The notes beneath the pieces are model-generated. The model was not told the origin of the DNA. It saw nothing but the letters and a program-made list of their open reading frames with translations, and did not search any database. Of a DNA stretch of 64,000 bases, positions 33,847 to 42,944 are shown piece after piece; the first letter of the stretch is position 1; every line of letters starts with the position of its first letter. This stretch comes from Anaerohabitans sp964387285 (lineage in GTDB: Bacteria; Zhuqueibacterota; Zhuqueibacteria; Residuimicrobiales; Residuimicrobiaceae): assembly GCA_964387285.1 (NCBI GenBank), contig CAYLWO010000009.1:52657-116656 (forward strand), given 5' to 3'. The position numbers and the translations under genes are program-made.

Positions 33847-35292
33847 ATGGGAATCATACTCAGCGACGGCCGCGAAATACCCATGGAAATGCACAAGGTC
33901 AAGATCGTGCAAAAAACCAACCTGATCCCTGCTCGAGAACGCCTCGATGCCATGGCGAATGCCGGTTACAACACTTTTCTGTTGCGCACCAGAGATATTT
34001 TTCTGGACATGTTGACCGACAGCGGCACCAATGCCATGAGCGACAACCAACTGGCAGCCATGATGGTCGCAGACGATGCCTATGCCGGGTCGGAATCCTA
34101 TTATAAACTGTGCAAGTCCGTTAAAGAGATTTTTGGCTACGAGTACGTTCTCCCCACCCATCAGGGTCGCGCTGCCGAACATTTGATCTCCAAAGTGCTG
34201 GTGAAACCGGGCGATGTGATTCCCATGAACTATCACTTTACCACCACGCGCGCTCATTTCGAAATTCTGGGCGGCACGGTGCTGGAACTGTACCATGATA
34301 TGGCGTTGCAAACCAGCAGCGATGTTCCCTTTAAGGGCAACCTGGATGTGGAAAAATTAAAAGCGGTTATCCAGCAATATGGCGCTGATAAAGTGGCCTT
34401 TATCCGCATGGAAGCAACCACCAATCTCATTGGCGGTCAGCCCTTCTCCCTGACAAACCTCAAAGAGGTGAAAAAAATCGCCAAACAACACGACATCCCG
34501 CTTGTGCTCGATGCCAGCCTGATCTCGGAAAACGCCTATCTGATCAAACAACGGGAAAAAGAGTACCGGTCCGCTTCCATCAAAGACATCATCCAGGAGA
34601 TGATGGCGTTGTCGGATTTAATGTACCTGTCGGGTCGTAAAAGCTGCGCCGTGCGCGGCGGCATGCTGGCGACCAACAATAAAAAGTACTTTGATCAGTT
34701 GTTGCCCTGGCTGCCGGTCTATGAAGGCTTTATGACCTACGGCGGCATGTCGACCAAGGAAATCGAAGCCATGGCTGTCGGCATTCAGGAAATGGTCGAT
34801 GACAGCGTGGCCGGCGCGTCTGTGGAATTTATAAAGTATTTTGTCAATGAATTGGACAAAAAAGGCGTGCCCGTGGTTACTCCTCCGGGCGGATTGGCCT
34901 GTCATGTGGATGCTAAAAAATTTGTCCCGCACATTCCGCAACAACAATATCCGGCCGGCGCACTCTCTGCCGCGATCTATATCGCTGCCGGCGTGCGCAG
35001 CATGGAACGCGGCACCATTTCTACGGACCGCGACAAGGACGGCAACGAGGTTATGGCCGATGTGGAACTGTCGCGACTGGCTGTGCCGCGCCGCATCTAT
35101 ACGCTTTCGCAAATCGAATATGTAATCGACCGCGTGTCCTGGTTGTACAAGCACCGCGAATTGATCAAAGGTTTGGTCTTTGTGGAAGAGCCGCCGGTGT
35201 TGCGCTTTTTCTTCGGCAAAATGAACGCATTGGATAACTGGGGTAAAAACCTGGTCAAGGCGTTTGAAGCTGATTTCGGCAAAGAGTGCTGA
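33847..35292 (+). CDS. beta-eliminating lyase, tyrosine phenol-lyase-like
   Basis: PLP enzyme of the tryptophanase / tyrosine phenol-lyase family (481 residues, normal length), predicted to cleave an aromatic amino acid to pyruvate, ammonia and the aromatic ring. The ATG at 33847 follows AAGGAG at 7 bases. The PLP lysine is Lys265 in SGRKSC. The residues that separate the two enzymes favour tyrosine phenol-lyase. Thr132 (FTTTR) aligns with TPL Thr124 (Asp in tryptophanase), Arg388 (SMERG) with Arg381 (Val), and Phe454 (LRFFF) with Phe448 (His). The spacing between these positions matches Citrobacter TPL within one residue. The overall wording also follows TPL (GYNTFLL, LTDSGTNAMSD, YAGSE). 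The gene stands alone between terminators. TPL function is inferred from homology; tryptophanase is the alternative. Confidence 0.85.
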   Translation: MGIILSDGREIPMEMHKVKIVQKTNLIPARERLDAMANAGYNTFLLRTRDIFLDMLTDSGTNAMSDNQLAAMMVADDAYAGSESYYKLCKSVKEIFGYEYVLPTHQGRAAEHLISKVLVKPGDVIPMNYHFTTTRAHFEILGGTVLELYHDMALQTSSDVPFKGNLDVEKLKAVIQQYGADKVAFIRMEATTNLIGGQPFSLTNLKEVKKIAKQHDIPLVLDASLISENAYLIKQREKEYRSASIKDIIQEMMALSDLMYLSGRKSCAVRGGMLATNNKKYFDQLLPWLPVYEGFMTYGGMSTKEIEAMAVGIQEMVDDSVAGASVEFIKYFVNELDKKGVPVVTPPGGLACHVDAKKFVPHIPQQQYPAGALSAAIYIAAGVRSMERGTISTDRDKDGNEVMADVELSRLAVPRRIYTLSQIEYVIDRVSWLYKHRELIKGLVFVEEPPVLRFFFGKMNALDNWGKNLVKAFEADFGKEC

Positions 35293-35308
35293 CCTCGCTC
35301 GGACTTGC

Positions 35309-35345
35309 ACCGGGGCTGATTTCGTTAACGCCCCGGTTATTCTTA
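35309..35345 (+). terminator. probable terminator after the phenol-lyase gene
   Basis: Stem ACCGGGGC / GCCCCGGT with a 13-base loop, followed by TATTCTT; the T-run is weak. Confidence 0.6.
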
Positions 35346-35360
35346 CCTGAATTGAGCAAT

Positions 35361-35424
35361 TGCATTACCCTTGCGAAGGTTTCCAACCTTCGCAAGGTTG
35401 TTTTTCGAGCATATATCGCTTAAT
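35361..35424 (-). repeat. dispersed 65-bp palindromic element, copy 3 (inverted)
   Basis: Read on the minus strand it gives ATTAAGCGATATATGCTCG, hairpin CCTTGCGAAGGTT / AAACCTTCGCAAGG, then GTAATGCA, matching the other copies. An extra half-arm AACCTTCACAAGGATG follows at 35441. The rest of the 351-bp gap 35293-35643 has a terminator and no gene that I can see. Confidence 0.8.
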
Positions 35425-35643
35425 TTAGGTCTTACCTAAAAACCTTCACAAGGATGCTGCAAACACTCAGTTCAGACTATTATATCCTCTGCGTGCTTCG
35501 CCCTCAGCGGTTAAATGCGCCGACAACCCACCGACGCGATGCGTGTCGTTAATGATTCACAGCAAAAAATCCTTTGACGAGAAAATAAAACTGGCTATTT
35601 TTCAGGGTGCCTCTGAAAACCGTTATAAAAAATGGGACCAGAT

Positions 35644-38600
35644 ATGAAGCTTCTCGCCCGCATCCCGATTCTCCTCCTGCCTTTGTTTGTTTTTTGCACC
35701 AGTTCAAAATTAACCCTGAAGCAATCGGCTCCGAAACAGGAATTGCGCGGTGTTTGGGTTACCCGTTTTGATTGGGTGCGCCCAAGCCCGGCAGAAATGG
35801 AAAATCGCATCACCGCCATCATTGACCAGGCCCGGCAGACCGGTATTAACGCACTTTTTTTCCAGGTGCGCGGTCAGGCCGAAACGCTCTATCCCTCTCC
35901 TCTTGAACCCTGGGCAGAAATGCTGCCCTCCGCAGACCCTGGCTTTGATCCATTACAACTGGCTATTGAAAAAGCACACAGTGCCGGCCTGCAATTTCAT
36001 GCCTATGTAAACCTGTTGCCGTTATGGAACCGCGCAGAACCGCCCAAAAATCCACACCATCTGTTTTATCGACACGGCCCGCTGGTCGGCATTGATTCCT
36101 CCTGGGTCTGTTTCGGTCCGGACCAAAAACCCATGGCTCTTGAAGAATACTACTATCTTAATCCGGCTCTGCCCCAGGTTAAGGAATATTTGAAAAAAGT
36201 TATCAGCCATTTGACCGGCGGCTATGATATCGACGGCCTGCATTTTGACCGAATCCGCTATCCTGCTGCGGACAAACTGTATGATCCCTATTCCGTCGCC
36301 CGATTTCTCAGCGACAGTTTACAGCGCCCGGTGAATCGGCCGGATTGGGCGCGCAGCCAACTGACCAGTTTGGTGGAAACGGTCGTGACTGAAGCGCTGC
36401 TCATTAAACCCTTTCTGCAAATTTCCTGCGCAGCCTGGGGAATGTATAAAACCCGCGATTTCCCCGGTTATGAGTCCTTTGCCGGCGGTTATGATGCCTA
36501 TTATCAGGATTCGGTGCACTGGCTGGAACGAGGCATCATGGATTTCATCGTACCCATGATCTATTGGGATATGTCCGAGCCCAAGCCCAATCTCCATGAG
36601 GTGTGGTTGGATTTCAAACGGCGCACGCCGCTCTATCGTAATATCATCCCGGGTCTGAACACACGGAAAGAGTGGTTCACGCGCGGCGAGGTGACGAAGC
36701 AAATCAATTTTTTGCGCAACAACGACGCAACAGGCCATGTGCTCTTTTCCTGGTCAGGCCTGGAGCGCGGTACGGATCTGACAGATTTCCATACTAAAAA
36801 TTATTCCTCTTTAACAACACTGCCGGCCTGTCTGGACCGACACCGTGACCGTACGGTCCTGGCGTTAAAAACAGATTCACTCCAGGCAACCGAGTCGCTG
36901 CAAACCTGCACGGCAAACGGCTGTGACACCATTCAACAAAAACCTGATGCGCAGGGTTGGCGAAACTATGTTTTTTCCAGCTCGATCGATTCATTTCGTT
37001 TGGGCGCACTCGCATTCAAATTGTCTGAGTACAAACCGCCCTATCGATTCAGCGTCTGTCCCACAGGTCTTGAGCGTATTTCTCCCTGGCTGGAATTTCG
37101 CGAATTTCCTGCTGATACGGTCGAACGTCCGATCTTTCACCTCCTGGCCAAAACCGATGCCGCTAACCGCGCCTTCATTGACAACGATTCATGTCATGTT
37201 TATAAAACCGGCGTTTATTTCAAAAAGCTGCAATTTCAGCCTGGTTGGAATCGGTATCACAGTCGCATATGTTCACCAGATTCATCCTGGTCTGCTTATG
37301 GCCGCAAGGTGTTTGTTAAACCGCCGAAACCGCGCAGCAGCCTGCCGTTATGGATAGACGAGGCTTCATCGGAACCCAAAGAAGATTTGTGGCTGACCAA
37401 CAAGGATCATGTCGTTTTTCGCTGCAAGGGTTCCAAGGGTCAAGAGGCATGGGTCACGGTACAACCCGGCATACAAAAATGGCAAATGTCGCGTACCGAT
37501 CGGGACGACTATGCCGTTTATGAAACAGAGATCGCGTTATCCCGTTTGAAACCCGACGCTGTCTATCGTTTCGGTTTTCTGTTGAAAAATCCGCAACAGA
37601 AAAACACCAACTTGTTGACAAAATTACCAGGGACTTGTAAAATCGATGAACCATCGGCATTCCCTCGGCTGCAAGTTAAAAAAGACAAGGCGGCCCTGAG
37701 TTATAATCTTGGTCCCATCCGTTTGGGCGGACCGTTGCTGGCGGAATATCCGCCCGGCGTTGTCTTGCAGAGCAATGGCCGCTTCGGACGCTATTATCGC
37801 ATTCATCTGAATGATCGGCAAGAGGGCTATATATCGGAAGAGGATGTAGAGATCATTTCGAATGTTGCGCCGGCGCCTTTTTATTACCTCACTTCACTGA
37901 GCGCGGCAACGCAACCGGGGTGCGATCTGGTTAGCATTCCTTATCGACAACCGGTGGCCTGGGCGGTTTTTCCGGAACCGGAGCAATCGCGTATTCGCAT
38001 CGCTTTGTACGGAGTCAAGACCTCCAGCACCTGGATCACGCACTATCATAATTTGAAAATGGTTGATCATCTGGAATGGCGACAGAGCGATGCCGAGACC
38101 TATGAGGTGCTGGTATATTTGCAGAGCAAAAAAATATGGGGCTATACATTAACGCCGCGTACGGGTTATTTGGAACTGAAATTGCCGCATCCACCGGCCC
38201 TGATGGTCAAAAATGATACCTTACAGGTGAACGGTCTGGTGGTAGCCATAGAGGCCGGCCATGGCGGCAGCAGCACCGGCGCCGTGGGCTTGTCAGGTCT
38301 GGAAGAAAAATCTCTAAACCTGAAAGTAGCTCAGTTATTGGAAAAAATGTGCATGGCGCGCGGAATTAAAGTAGTACAAATCCGCAAAGAAGATTTCGAT
38401 ATGAGTTTGGAGGCCAAGCGCTCTGCCATCGAGCAATCAGATGCGCACCTGGCCGTATCCATTCATGCCAATGCCGGCGGTACGGCCAACGGTTATCTGG
38501 GTGCATCCGGTACGAGTGTATATCATCACAATCCTTTTTGGCGCGATTTTGCCGATCTGATTTATGACCGATTGCTCGAATTGCCCTTGAAAGAATTCGG

Positions 38601-38796
38601 CCGCGTCGGGAGTTTTAATTATCGCGTCACGCGGATGAGCTCGCGCCCGGCGATCCTGGTTGAACAGGCGTTCCTCAGTCATGCGTTGGACGAAGAAAAA
38701 CTGGCTGATCCGTTATTTCAGCGACAAATGGCTGAAAAAATTCTGCAGGGCATTCTCGATTTTGTCTCATTTCAGTTTGATAAACCGGTATTATAA
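35644..38796 (+). CDS. lipoprotein fusing GHL10 glycoside-hydrolase-like, SH3-like and Amidase_3 domains
   Basis: 1050 residues from the ATG at 35644. The signal ends LLLPLFVF-C (lipoprotein). Residues about 25-400 are a GHL10 (PF02638, DUF187) TIM barrel: LRGVWVTRFDW, QTGINALFFQVRGQAETLYPS, and YDIDGLHFDRIRYP near 195. A beta-rich middle (about 430-650) is unassigned. An SH3-like segment at about 665-740 ends EGYISEEDVEI. The C-terminal 180 residues are an N-acetylmuramoyl-L-alanine amidase (Amidase_3): AIEAGHGG (Zn His near 871), GLEEKSLNL (Zn Glu), SIHANAGG (Zn His near 939), and catalytic Glu in LVEQAFLSH. The combination implies one protein cutting both glycan and peptide bonds of peptidoglycan. 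An aminotransferase gene follows at 12 bp. Confidence 0.88.
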   Translation: MKLLARIPILLLPLFVFCTSSKLTLKQSAPKQELRGVWVTRFDWVRPSPAEMENRITAIIDQARQTGINALFFQVRGQAETLYPSPLEPWAEMLPSADPGFDPLQLAIEKAHSAGLQFHAYVNLLPLWNRAEPPKNPHHLFYRHGPLVGIDSSWVCFGPDQKPMALEEYYYLNPALPQVKEYLKKVISHLTGGYDIDGLHFDRIRYPAADKLYDPYSVARFLSDSLQRPVNRPDWARSQLTSLVETVVTEALLIKPFLQISCAAWGMYKTRDFPGYESFAGGYDAYYQDSVHWLERGIMDFIVPMIYWDMSEPKPNLHEVWLDFKRRTPLYRNIIPGLNTRKEWFTRGEVTKQINFLRNNDATGHVLFSWSGLERGTDLTDFHTKNYSSLTTLPACLDRHRDRTVLALKTDSLQATESLQTCTANGCDTIQQKPDAQGWRNYVFSSSIDSFRLGALAFKLSEYKPPYRFSVCPTGLERISPWLEFREFPADTVERPIFHLLAKTDAANRAFIDNDSCHVYKTGVYFKKLQFQPGWNRYHSRICSPDSSWSAYGRKVFVKPPKPRSSLPLWIDEASSEPKEDLWLTNKDHVVFRCKGSKGQEAWVTVQPGIQKWQMSRTDRDDYAVYETEIALSRLKPDAVYRFGFLLKNPQQKNTNLLTKLPGTCKIDEPSAFPRLQVKKDKAALSYNLGPIRLGGPLLAEYPPGVVLQSNGRFGRYYRIHLNDRQEGYISEEDVEIISNVAPAPFYYLTSLSAATQPGCDLVSIPYRQPVAWAVFPEPEQSRIRIALYGVKTSSTWITHYHNLKMVDHLEWRQSDAETYEVLVYLQSKKIWGYTLTPRTGYLELKLPHPPALMVKNDTLQVNGLVVAIEAGHGGSSTGAVGLSGLEEKSLNLKVAQLLEKMCMARGIKVVQIRKEDFDMSLEAKRSAIEQSDAHLAVSIHANAGGTANGYLGASGTSVYHHNPFWRDFADLIYDRLLELPLKEFGRVGSFNYRVTRMSSRPAILVEQAFLSHALDEEKLADPLFQRQMAEKILQGILDFVSFQFDKPVL

Positions 38797-38808
38797 AGGA
38801 GGGGCATT

Positions 38809-39996
38809 ATGCCGCATTTTTCAAAAAGCGCTTTGGCTATGCGAACATCGGAAATTCGCGAGTTGCTGAGTATTGCCGTGAAACCGGACATTATTTCCTT
38901 TGCCGGCGGCATGCCCAACAACGAGCTGTTTCCCATTGCCGAGTTGGATGAAATCTATCAGACCATTCCGGTAAAAATAAAACAGGAGGGATTTCAGTAC
39001 GGGCCCACCGGCGGCTGGCCTCCCCTGCTGGAATCGTTGAGCCGTTTTCTTGCAGCCAAAGGTTTGCCCATGCAGGGCAACCGTCTCATGATCACCACCG
39101 GATCGCTGCAGGCGATAAATCTGGTGGGGAAAATTTTTATCGATCCCGGTGATGCGGTTTTCGTTGAAAATCCCTGTTTCATCGGCGCCATTTCTGCATT
39201 CAAATCCTATCAGGCGGATTTACACGGCATTCCCATGGACGAGAACGGCATTATCATCTCTGAACTTCAGCAGGCATTACAACAGCACACCGGTCAGCTT
39301 GTTTATTTGACGCCCAATTTTCACAATCCTGCGGGCCTGATCTACAGTCGGGAACGCCGATTGCAGGTTTTAAATGAATTGGCTGGTCGCGATGTGGTTT
39401 TGCTGGAAGATGATGCTTACAGCGAGCTGTTTTTCCGGGAACAGGATCGCGAGCTTACGCGCCCCATTAAGTCTTTGGCGAATGAATCGCTGCCCATCTG
39501 TTACTGCGGTTCTTTTTCCAAAATCTTTGGACCGGGCATGCGTCTGGGCTGGTTGCTGGGCCCGGAAGAGATCATCCGCCAGTGCGAGATTGCCAAACAA
39601 TCCATGGACGCCTGTACATCGACCTTTACGCAAATGCTGGCGCACGAATTTCTCTCACGGAACAAATTAGCGGAATATTTACAACGCATTCGTCCCATCT
39701 ATCAACGCCGATGCCGGTTGTTGCTGGATAGCCTGCAGAAATATATGCCGGAAGGCGTTGTCTGGAATCGACCCATCGGCGGCTTTTACGTATGGGTCAA
39801 ATTGCCCGCCGGCCTGGACGCAACCGTGATAGCGAAAAAAGCCATTGTGGAAGGCGCAGTGGTGGTTGTGGGCAAAACCTTTGATCCCCAGGGCGTTTTA
39901 AACGACCATATCCGCCTGGCGTTTTGTCATACGCCGGAGGGAAGGATGGCAGAAGGTGTGAAGATAGTCGGGGAGGCGATAAAATCGGTTCTATAA
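38809..39996 (+). CDS. PLP-dependent aminotransferase, class I/II (LysN/2-aminoadipate type)
   Basis: 395 residues; cytosolic fold-type I aminotransferase. It begins with the SFAGGMPNNELFP motif that marks the 2-aminoadipate / MocR-associated subgroup, then QYGPTGGWPPLLE, ITTGSLQAINLVGKIFIDPGD, LTPNFHNPAG, and the Schiff-base lysine Lys238 in SFSKIFGPGMRLGW. The substrate may be 2-aminoadipate, aromatic or branched-chain amino acids. The start has AAGGAGG at good distance. It is coupled to the amidase fusion gene (12-bp gap) and its 3' end overlaps the convergent phosphatase gene by 6 bp. Confidence 0.9.
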   Translation: MPHFSKSALAMRTSEIRELLSIAVKPDIISFAGGMPNNELFPIAELDEIYQTIPVKIKQEGFQYGPTGGWPPLLESLSRFLAAKGLPMQGNRLMITTGSLQAINLVGKIFIDPGDAVFVENPCFIGAISAFKSYQADLHGIPMDENGIIISELQQALQQHTGQLVYLTPNFHNPAGLIYSRERRLQVLNELAGRDVVLLEDDAYSELFFREQDRELTRPIKSLANESLPICYCGSFSKIFGPGMRLGWLLGPEEIIRQCEIAKQSMDACTSTFTQMLAHEFLSRNKLAEYLQRIRPIYQRRCRLLLDSLQKYMPEGVVWNRPIGGFYVWVKLPAGLDATVIAKKAIVEGAVVVVGKTFDPQGVLNDHIRLAFCHTPEGRMAEGVKIVGEAIKSVL

Positions 39997-41151
39997 TGCC
40001 AATCGTGGAAAATTTTTAATTCGCAACAACCTGGCCATGATCTTGGGCAGGTCCGTGTTGTCATGGAATCCGGAAAAATCGCAGGCGCCAGGCCCGTAGG
40101 CATAGAGCGGCACCGTGCTGCCCGTATGGCCCTTGGTGGTCCAGGCCACCTGTAATTCAGAGCCGTCGGGCTTGCCGCCCAAAAGAGCGGGGCCGCCGGT
40201 CTCATGGTCTGCGGTTACCAAAACCAGTGTTTTGCCGTCCTTGACGGCAAAGTCCAGCGCTTCTTTAATGGCCATATCGAAATCCAAAGTCTGTTTGACA
40301 GCGCCCTCCAGATCGTTATCATGATTTTCCCAATCAATTTGGCTGCCCTCGACCATCAAAAAGAACCCTTTTGAACGTTGATTCAGGGCAGCAATAGATT
40401 TGGCCGTCATTTCCGCCAGACTGGGCTCCGGCCTGGTTGTTTTCATGGCTTCGTCGCTGAACAGTCCCAATAGCATCGACGCCTGGGTTGTCTGCAACTG
40501 TTCTGCGTTCAAGACAACATCATAACCAGCCTGGCGCGCTTCTTCAAGCAAATTGCGTCCGTCCGTTCTTTTTCCTTTGTCCGGCAGAAAAAAGGATAAT
40601 CCGCCGCCCAGCAAGACATCGATTTTATTCTTGATATAATTTTCCGCAATGGCGGCTTCTTCCCTGCGAATTTCCGCATGCGCGCCAAATCCGGCCGGCG
40701 TGGCATGTGTGAGGGAAGAGGTCGCCACCAGGCCGGTTTTCATACCTTTCTCCTGCACCGCTTCCAGGATCGAAACCACATTGCGCTGATCCGGCGTCCG
40801 GCCGATAACCCCGTTATTGGTTTTAAATCCGGACGCCAGGGCTGTCGAAGAAGCGGCCGAATCCGTGATCAGTTTATCTGCAGAGCATGTGCGGACAAAT
40901 CCGGCAACCGGCATGCGATCCATATGCAGGATGCCGGTCGGGCCGGCGCCGCGGTAACGGGCGATGGACACATTGGCCACGCTCATGCCGTCGCCGATAA
41001 ACAAAATGACATTTTCAACCTTATCCTTATCGACGACATCAAGTCGTGAATGGACCGGTGGAGGTTCATAGGCGTCAGGAGTTGCTGAAAAACCGACATT
41101 ATAGCTGCACAAACACAGGCTAAAAAGCAACAGGGCAAAAACTTTCTTCAT
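39991..41151 (-). CDS. phoA: alkaline phosphatase (PhoA family)
   Basis: 386 residues. Exported phosphomonoesterase of the alkaline phosphatase superfamily, binding two Zn and one Mg. Signal peptide to NVGFSA. Metal and catalytic residues: Asp54 in LFIGDGM; nucleophile Ser98 in LITDSAASSTA; THATPAGFGAH; EGSQIDWENHDND; TADHETGG; and a GHTGSTVPLYAYGPG segment with the last Zn histidine. GGAAAG precedes the ATG. No Pho box can be claimed. It may serve phosphate scavenging or general extracytoplasmic turnover. Confidence 0.92.
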   Translation of the reverse strand: MKKVFALLLFSLCLCSYNVGFSATPDAYEPPPVHSRLDVVDKDKVENVILFIGDGMSVANVSIARYRGAGPTGILHMDRMPVAGFVRTCSADKLITDSAASSTALASGFKTNNGVIGRTPDQRNVVSILEAVQEKGMKTGLVATSSLTHATPAGFGAHAEIRREEAAIAENYIKNKIDVLLGGGLSFFLPDKGKRTDGRNLLEEARQAGYDVVLNAEQLQTTQASMLLGLFSDEAMKTTRPEPSLAEMTAKSIAALNQRSKGFFLMVEGSQIDWENHDNDLEGAVKQTLDFDMAIKEALDFAVKDGKTLVLVTADHETGGPALLGGKPDGSELQVAWTTKGHTGSTVPLYAYGPGACDFSGFHDNTDLPKIMARLLRIKNFPRLAL

Positions 41152-41187
41152 ATCACTTTCCTTATTTTTTCAAGTACGAATACCATA

Positions 41188-41254
41188 ATTGAGCGATAGG
41201 TACTCGCAAAACAACCTTGCGAAGGTCTGAAACCTTCGCAAGGATAATGCATTA
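41188..41254 (+). repeat. dispersed 65-bp palindromic element, copy 4
   Basis: Leader ATTGAGCGATAGGTACTCG, hairpin AACCTTGCGAAGG / GAAACCTTCGCAAGG, tail ATAATGCATTA. It lies upstream of alkaline phosphatase. This copy is closest to the consensus. Confidence 0.87.
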
Positions 41255-41307
41255 TACACCGCCATTGATAATGTTGCAGAGAAAAAGACTAAAGTCTCTT
41301 TGTTATC

Positions 41308-41335
41308 ATCAGGACTCTGCTCTTCAGAGTCCTGA
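41308..41335. repeat. hairpin repeat ATCAGGACTCTG / CAGAGTCCTGAT
   Basis: A perfect 12-bp stem with loop CTCTT, without a following T-run, between the phosphatase and the SRPBCC gene. It could serve as a terminator for neither gene with certainty. Confidence 0.55.
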
Positions 41336-41422
41336 TGAATATTTATTTTGTGATTGATAAATCGGACAATGATCGGCGTAAACAACTCTGGTTTCTACTG
41401 ACAGGTCCGGCTGCGCAAGAGG

Positions 41423-42433
41423 TCACTCTGTGAAAAAATAAATTCTGGTCAGCCATTTTTCCTGATCCGGTTCGCTGCTGGGATCTGTCAGATACTCCTC
41501 AATCATAAAAGATTTTTGCACCAGCCCGTTTTCCTTGCAGTACTTTTCGAATGCCAAATAAGCGAGCATCGATTTTTCATACGGACCGTAATAATCAATC
41601 TGATACGCCTTGGTTTTTGGCAGCACCAGAATTTCAATCCCTTGACCGAACTCTTTTTTCTTGGCGATCGGAACTGCAGCCGCCATATCCGTGCTCTGAG
41701 TTTTTTCATCCCAGCTAAAGTAAATGCCACATGGAGCGCCGACAGGTTGTCCGCCTTGTTTGGTTACGGTGCCGTAAATCAGGCCAAAATTGGCGGTGAA
41801 AAAATCCGGAATATCTTTCATGACTACGGTCTGACGAATCATGGCGTAGGTTTTGGCCGGGAAATCGATGGCCAGGATTTGGTAACTGGATGCCTTGGCA
41901 TACTCTTTTTCAGCGATCTCTTTTAATAGAGCCAATCCGGATTCGAAATCTTTGCCAATCGCTTTATCCATGCTCATAAAGAGCATCAGGATATTCCAGG
42001 GAAAAGGACTCTTGCCGGAAAAAGCCCAGGCAGCGGTGCAGCCTTGTTCGTTGGGCGTTACACGAACATAACCGTCTGATTCGCTCTCCATGGGTTCTAT
42101 AAATTTCAGGTGATACAAAAGCTCTTCGTTCTCTTTGACTCCGGTGTTGACCATTTCACCTTTGCCGGTCAACTGGCCGGACCAACTGTACTTGGCGCCG
42201 GGTTCCCCGTCGTTTCCCTCATAGCTTGGCGTCATGGTAGAATCCATTTTAGCCCAGGGCAACCAGGCCTGCCAGTTGCGCCAATACTTGACATGTGGAA
42301 AGACAATTTCTTTGGGTGCATTAATTTGCACGATACGCTCGACCTGATACTCTTTGGGAGCAAAGATGCCCAACAGCACGATTACAACTACTAAACCCAA
42401 CAAAATCCAGCCAATGATTTTTAGTGCCTTCAT
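41423..42433 (-). CDS. membrane-anchored SRPBCC protein with GyrI-like effector-binding domain
   Basis: 336 residues. One N-terminal transmembrane helix (IIGWILLGLVVVIVLLGIFAP), then an SRPBCC/polyketide-cyclase-like ligand-binding domain (about 30-175, QVERIVQINAPKEIVFPHVKYWRNWQAW). A C-terminal GyrI-like small-molecule-binding domain (about 180-336) contains YQIDYYGPYEKSM and EEYLTDPSSEPDQEKWLTRIYF. Proteins of this type bind hydrophobic or cationic compounds; their physiological role is not settled. AGGAGG precedes the ATG at 4 bases. The gene is isolated. Confidence 0.85.
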   Translation of the reverse strand: MKALKIIGWILLGLVVVIVLLGIFAPKEYQVERIVQINAPKEIVFPHVKYWRNWQAWLPWAKMDSTMTPSYEGNDGEPGAKYSWSGQLTGKGEMVNTGVKENEELLYHLKFIEPMESESDGYVRVTPNEQGCTAAWAFSGKSPFPWNILMLFMSMDKAIGKDFESGLALLKEIAEKEYAKASSYQILAIDFPAKTYAMIRQTVVMKDIPDFFTANFGLIYGTVTKQGGQPVGAPCGIYFSWDEKTQSTDMAAAVPIAKKKEFGQGIEILVLPKTKAYQIDYYGPYEKSMLAYLAFEKYCKENGLVQKSFMIEEYLTDPSSEPDQEKWLTRIYFFTE

Positions 42434-42592
42434 AGGGCCTCCTTGAAATAGATACTCTTCGATACAACAAAAATAGGGTTTGCCAATATTCCCAGGGATA
42501 CAAGTTATTTGTTATATAATTCAGGAGCAAGAGAAAAAGACAAGCCATGCAATCATACAAAGAAATGTCTTTTTCCTGCATCCAATTCATAT

Positions 42593-42904
42593 CGTCCCGG
42601 CAGGGACGGCGACTTTATATCTACCCACACCATCAATCCCGCGTCCCGTCAGGGACGCAATGTTGACGCATAAAAACCCGAACCACCGCACTCCGTTTGG
42701 CACGCAATATACATATCATTTTTCGCATAATAATTATTCCGTCCCTACGGGACGGGATTCGGATGGGATGGGATTCGCTAGAAAGATCGTATCCCTACGG
42801 GATAATTGGTGGGCAAAATTATCCAGCAGGCCATTGAAATCGTCCCGACAGAAACGACCGTGATATTACAACCACGGCTACAACCCATCGTCCCGTCAGG
42901 GACG
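42593..42904. repeat. periodic array of CGTCCCGTCAGGGACG palindromes
   Basis: 16-base palindromes at 42593-42608, 42642-42657, 42740-42754 (CGTCCCTACGGGACG), 42790-42804 (TATCCCTACGGGATA), 42841-42855 (mismatched) and 42889-42904. A very degraded one is possible near 42694. Starts are spaced 49, 98, 50, 51 and 48 bases, i.e. a period of about 49. Unit sequences between palindromes differ. The array lies 40 bp past the 3' end of a Y1 transposase gene, the usual arrangement of REP sequences with their RAYT/IS200-type enzyme. The remainder of 42434-42944 holds no gene. Confidence 0.8.
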
Positions 42905-42944
42905 TAATCTTAATACGATCCTGCGTTTCTTCAGGAATGTCCAA

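Noticed and set aside
41423..42433. Transcription regulator
   Set aside because: The C-terminal GyrI-like domain is shared with AraC-type regulators, but there is no DNA-binding domain and the N-terminus is a membrane helix.
42593..42904. CRISPR array
   Set aside because: The repeats are only about 16 bp, palindromic and variable in their centre; one unit of the period is missing or degraded, there are no cas genes, and a Y1 transposase sits next to it.
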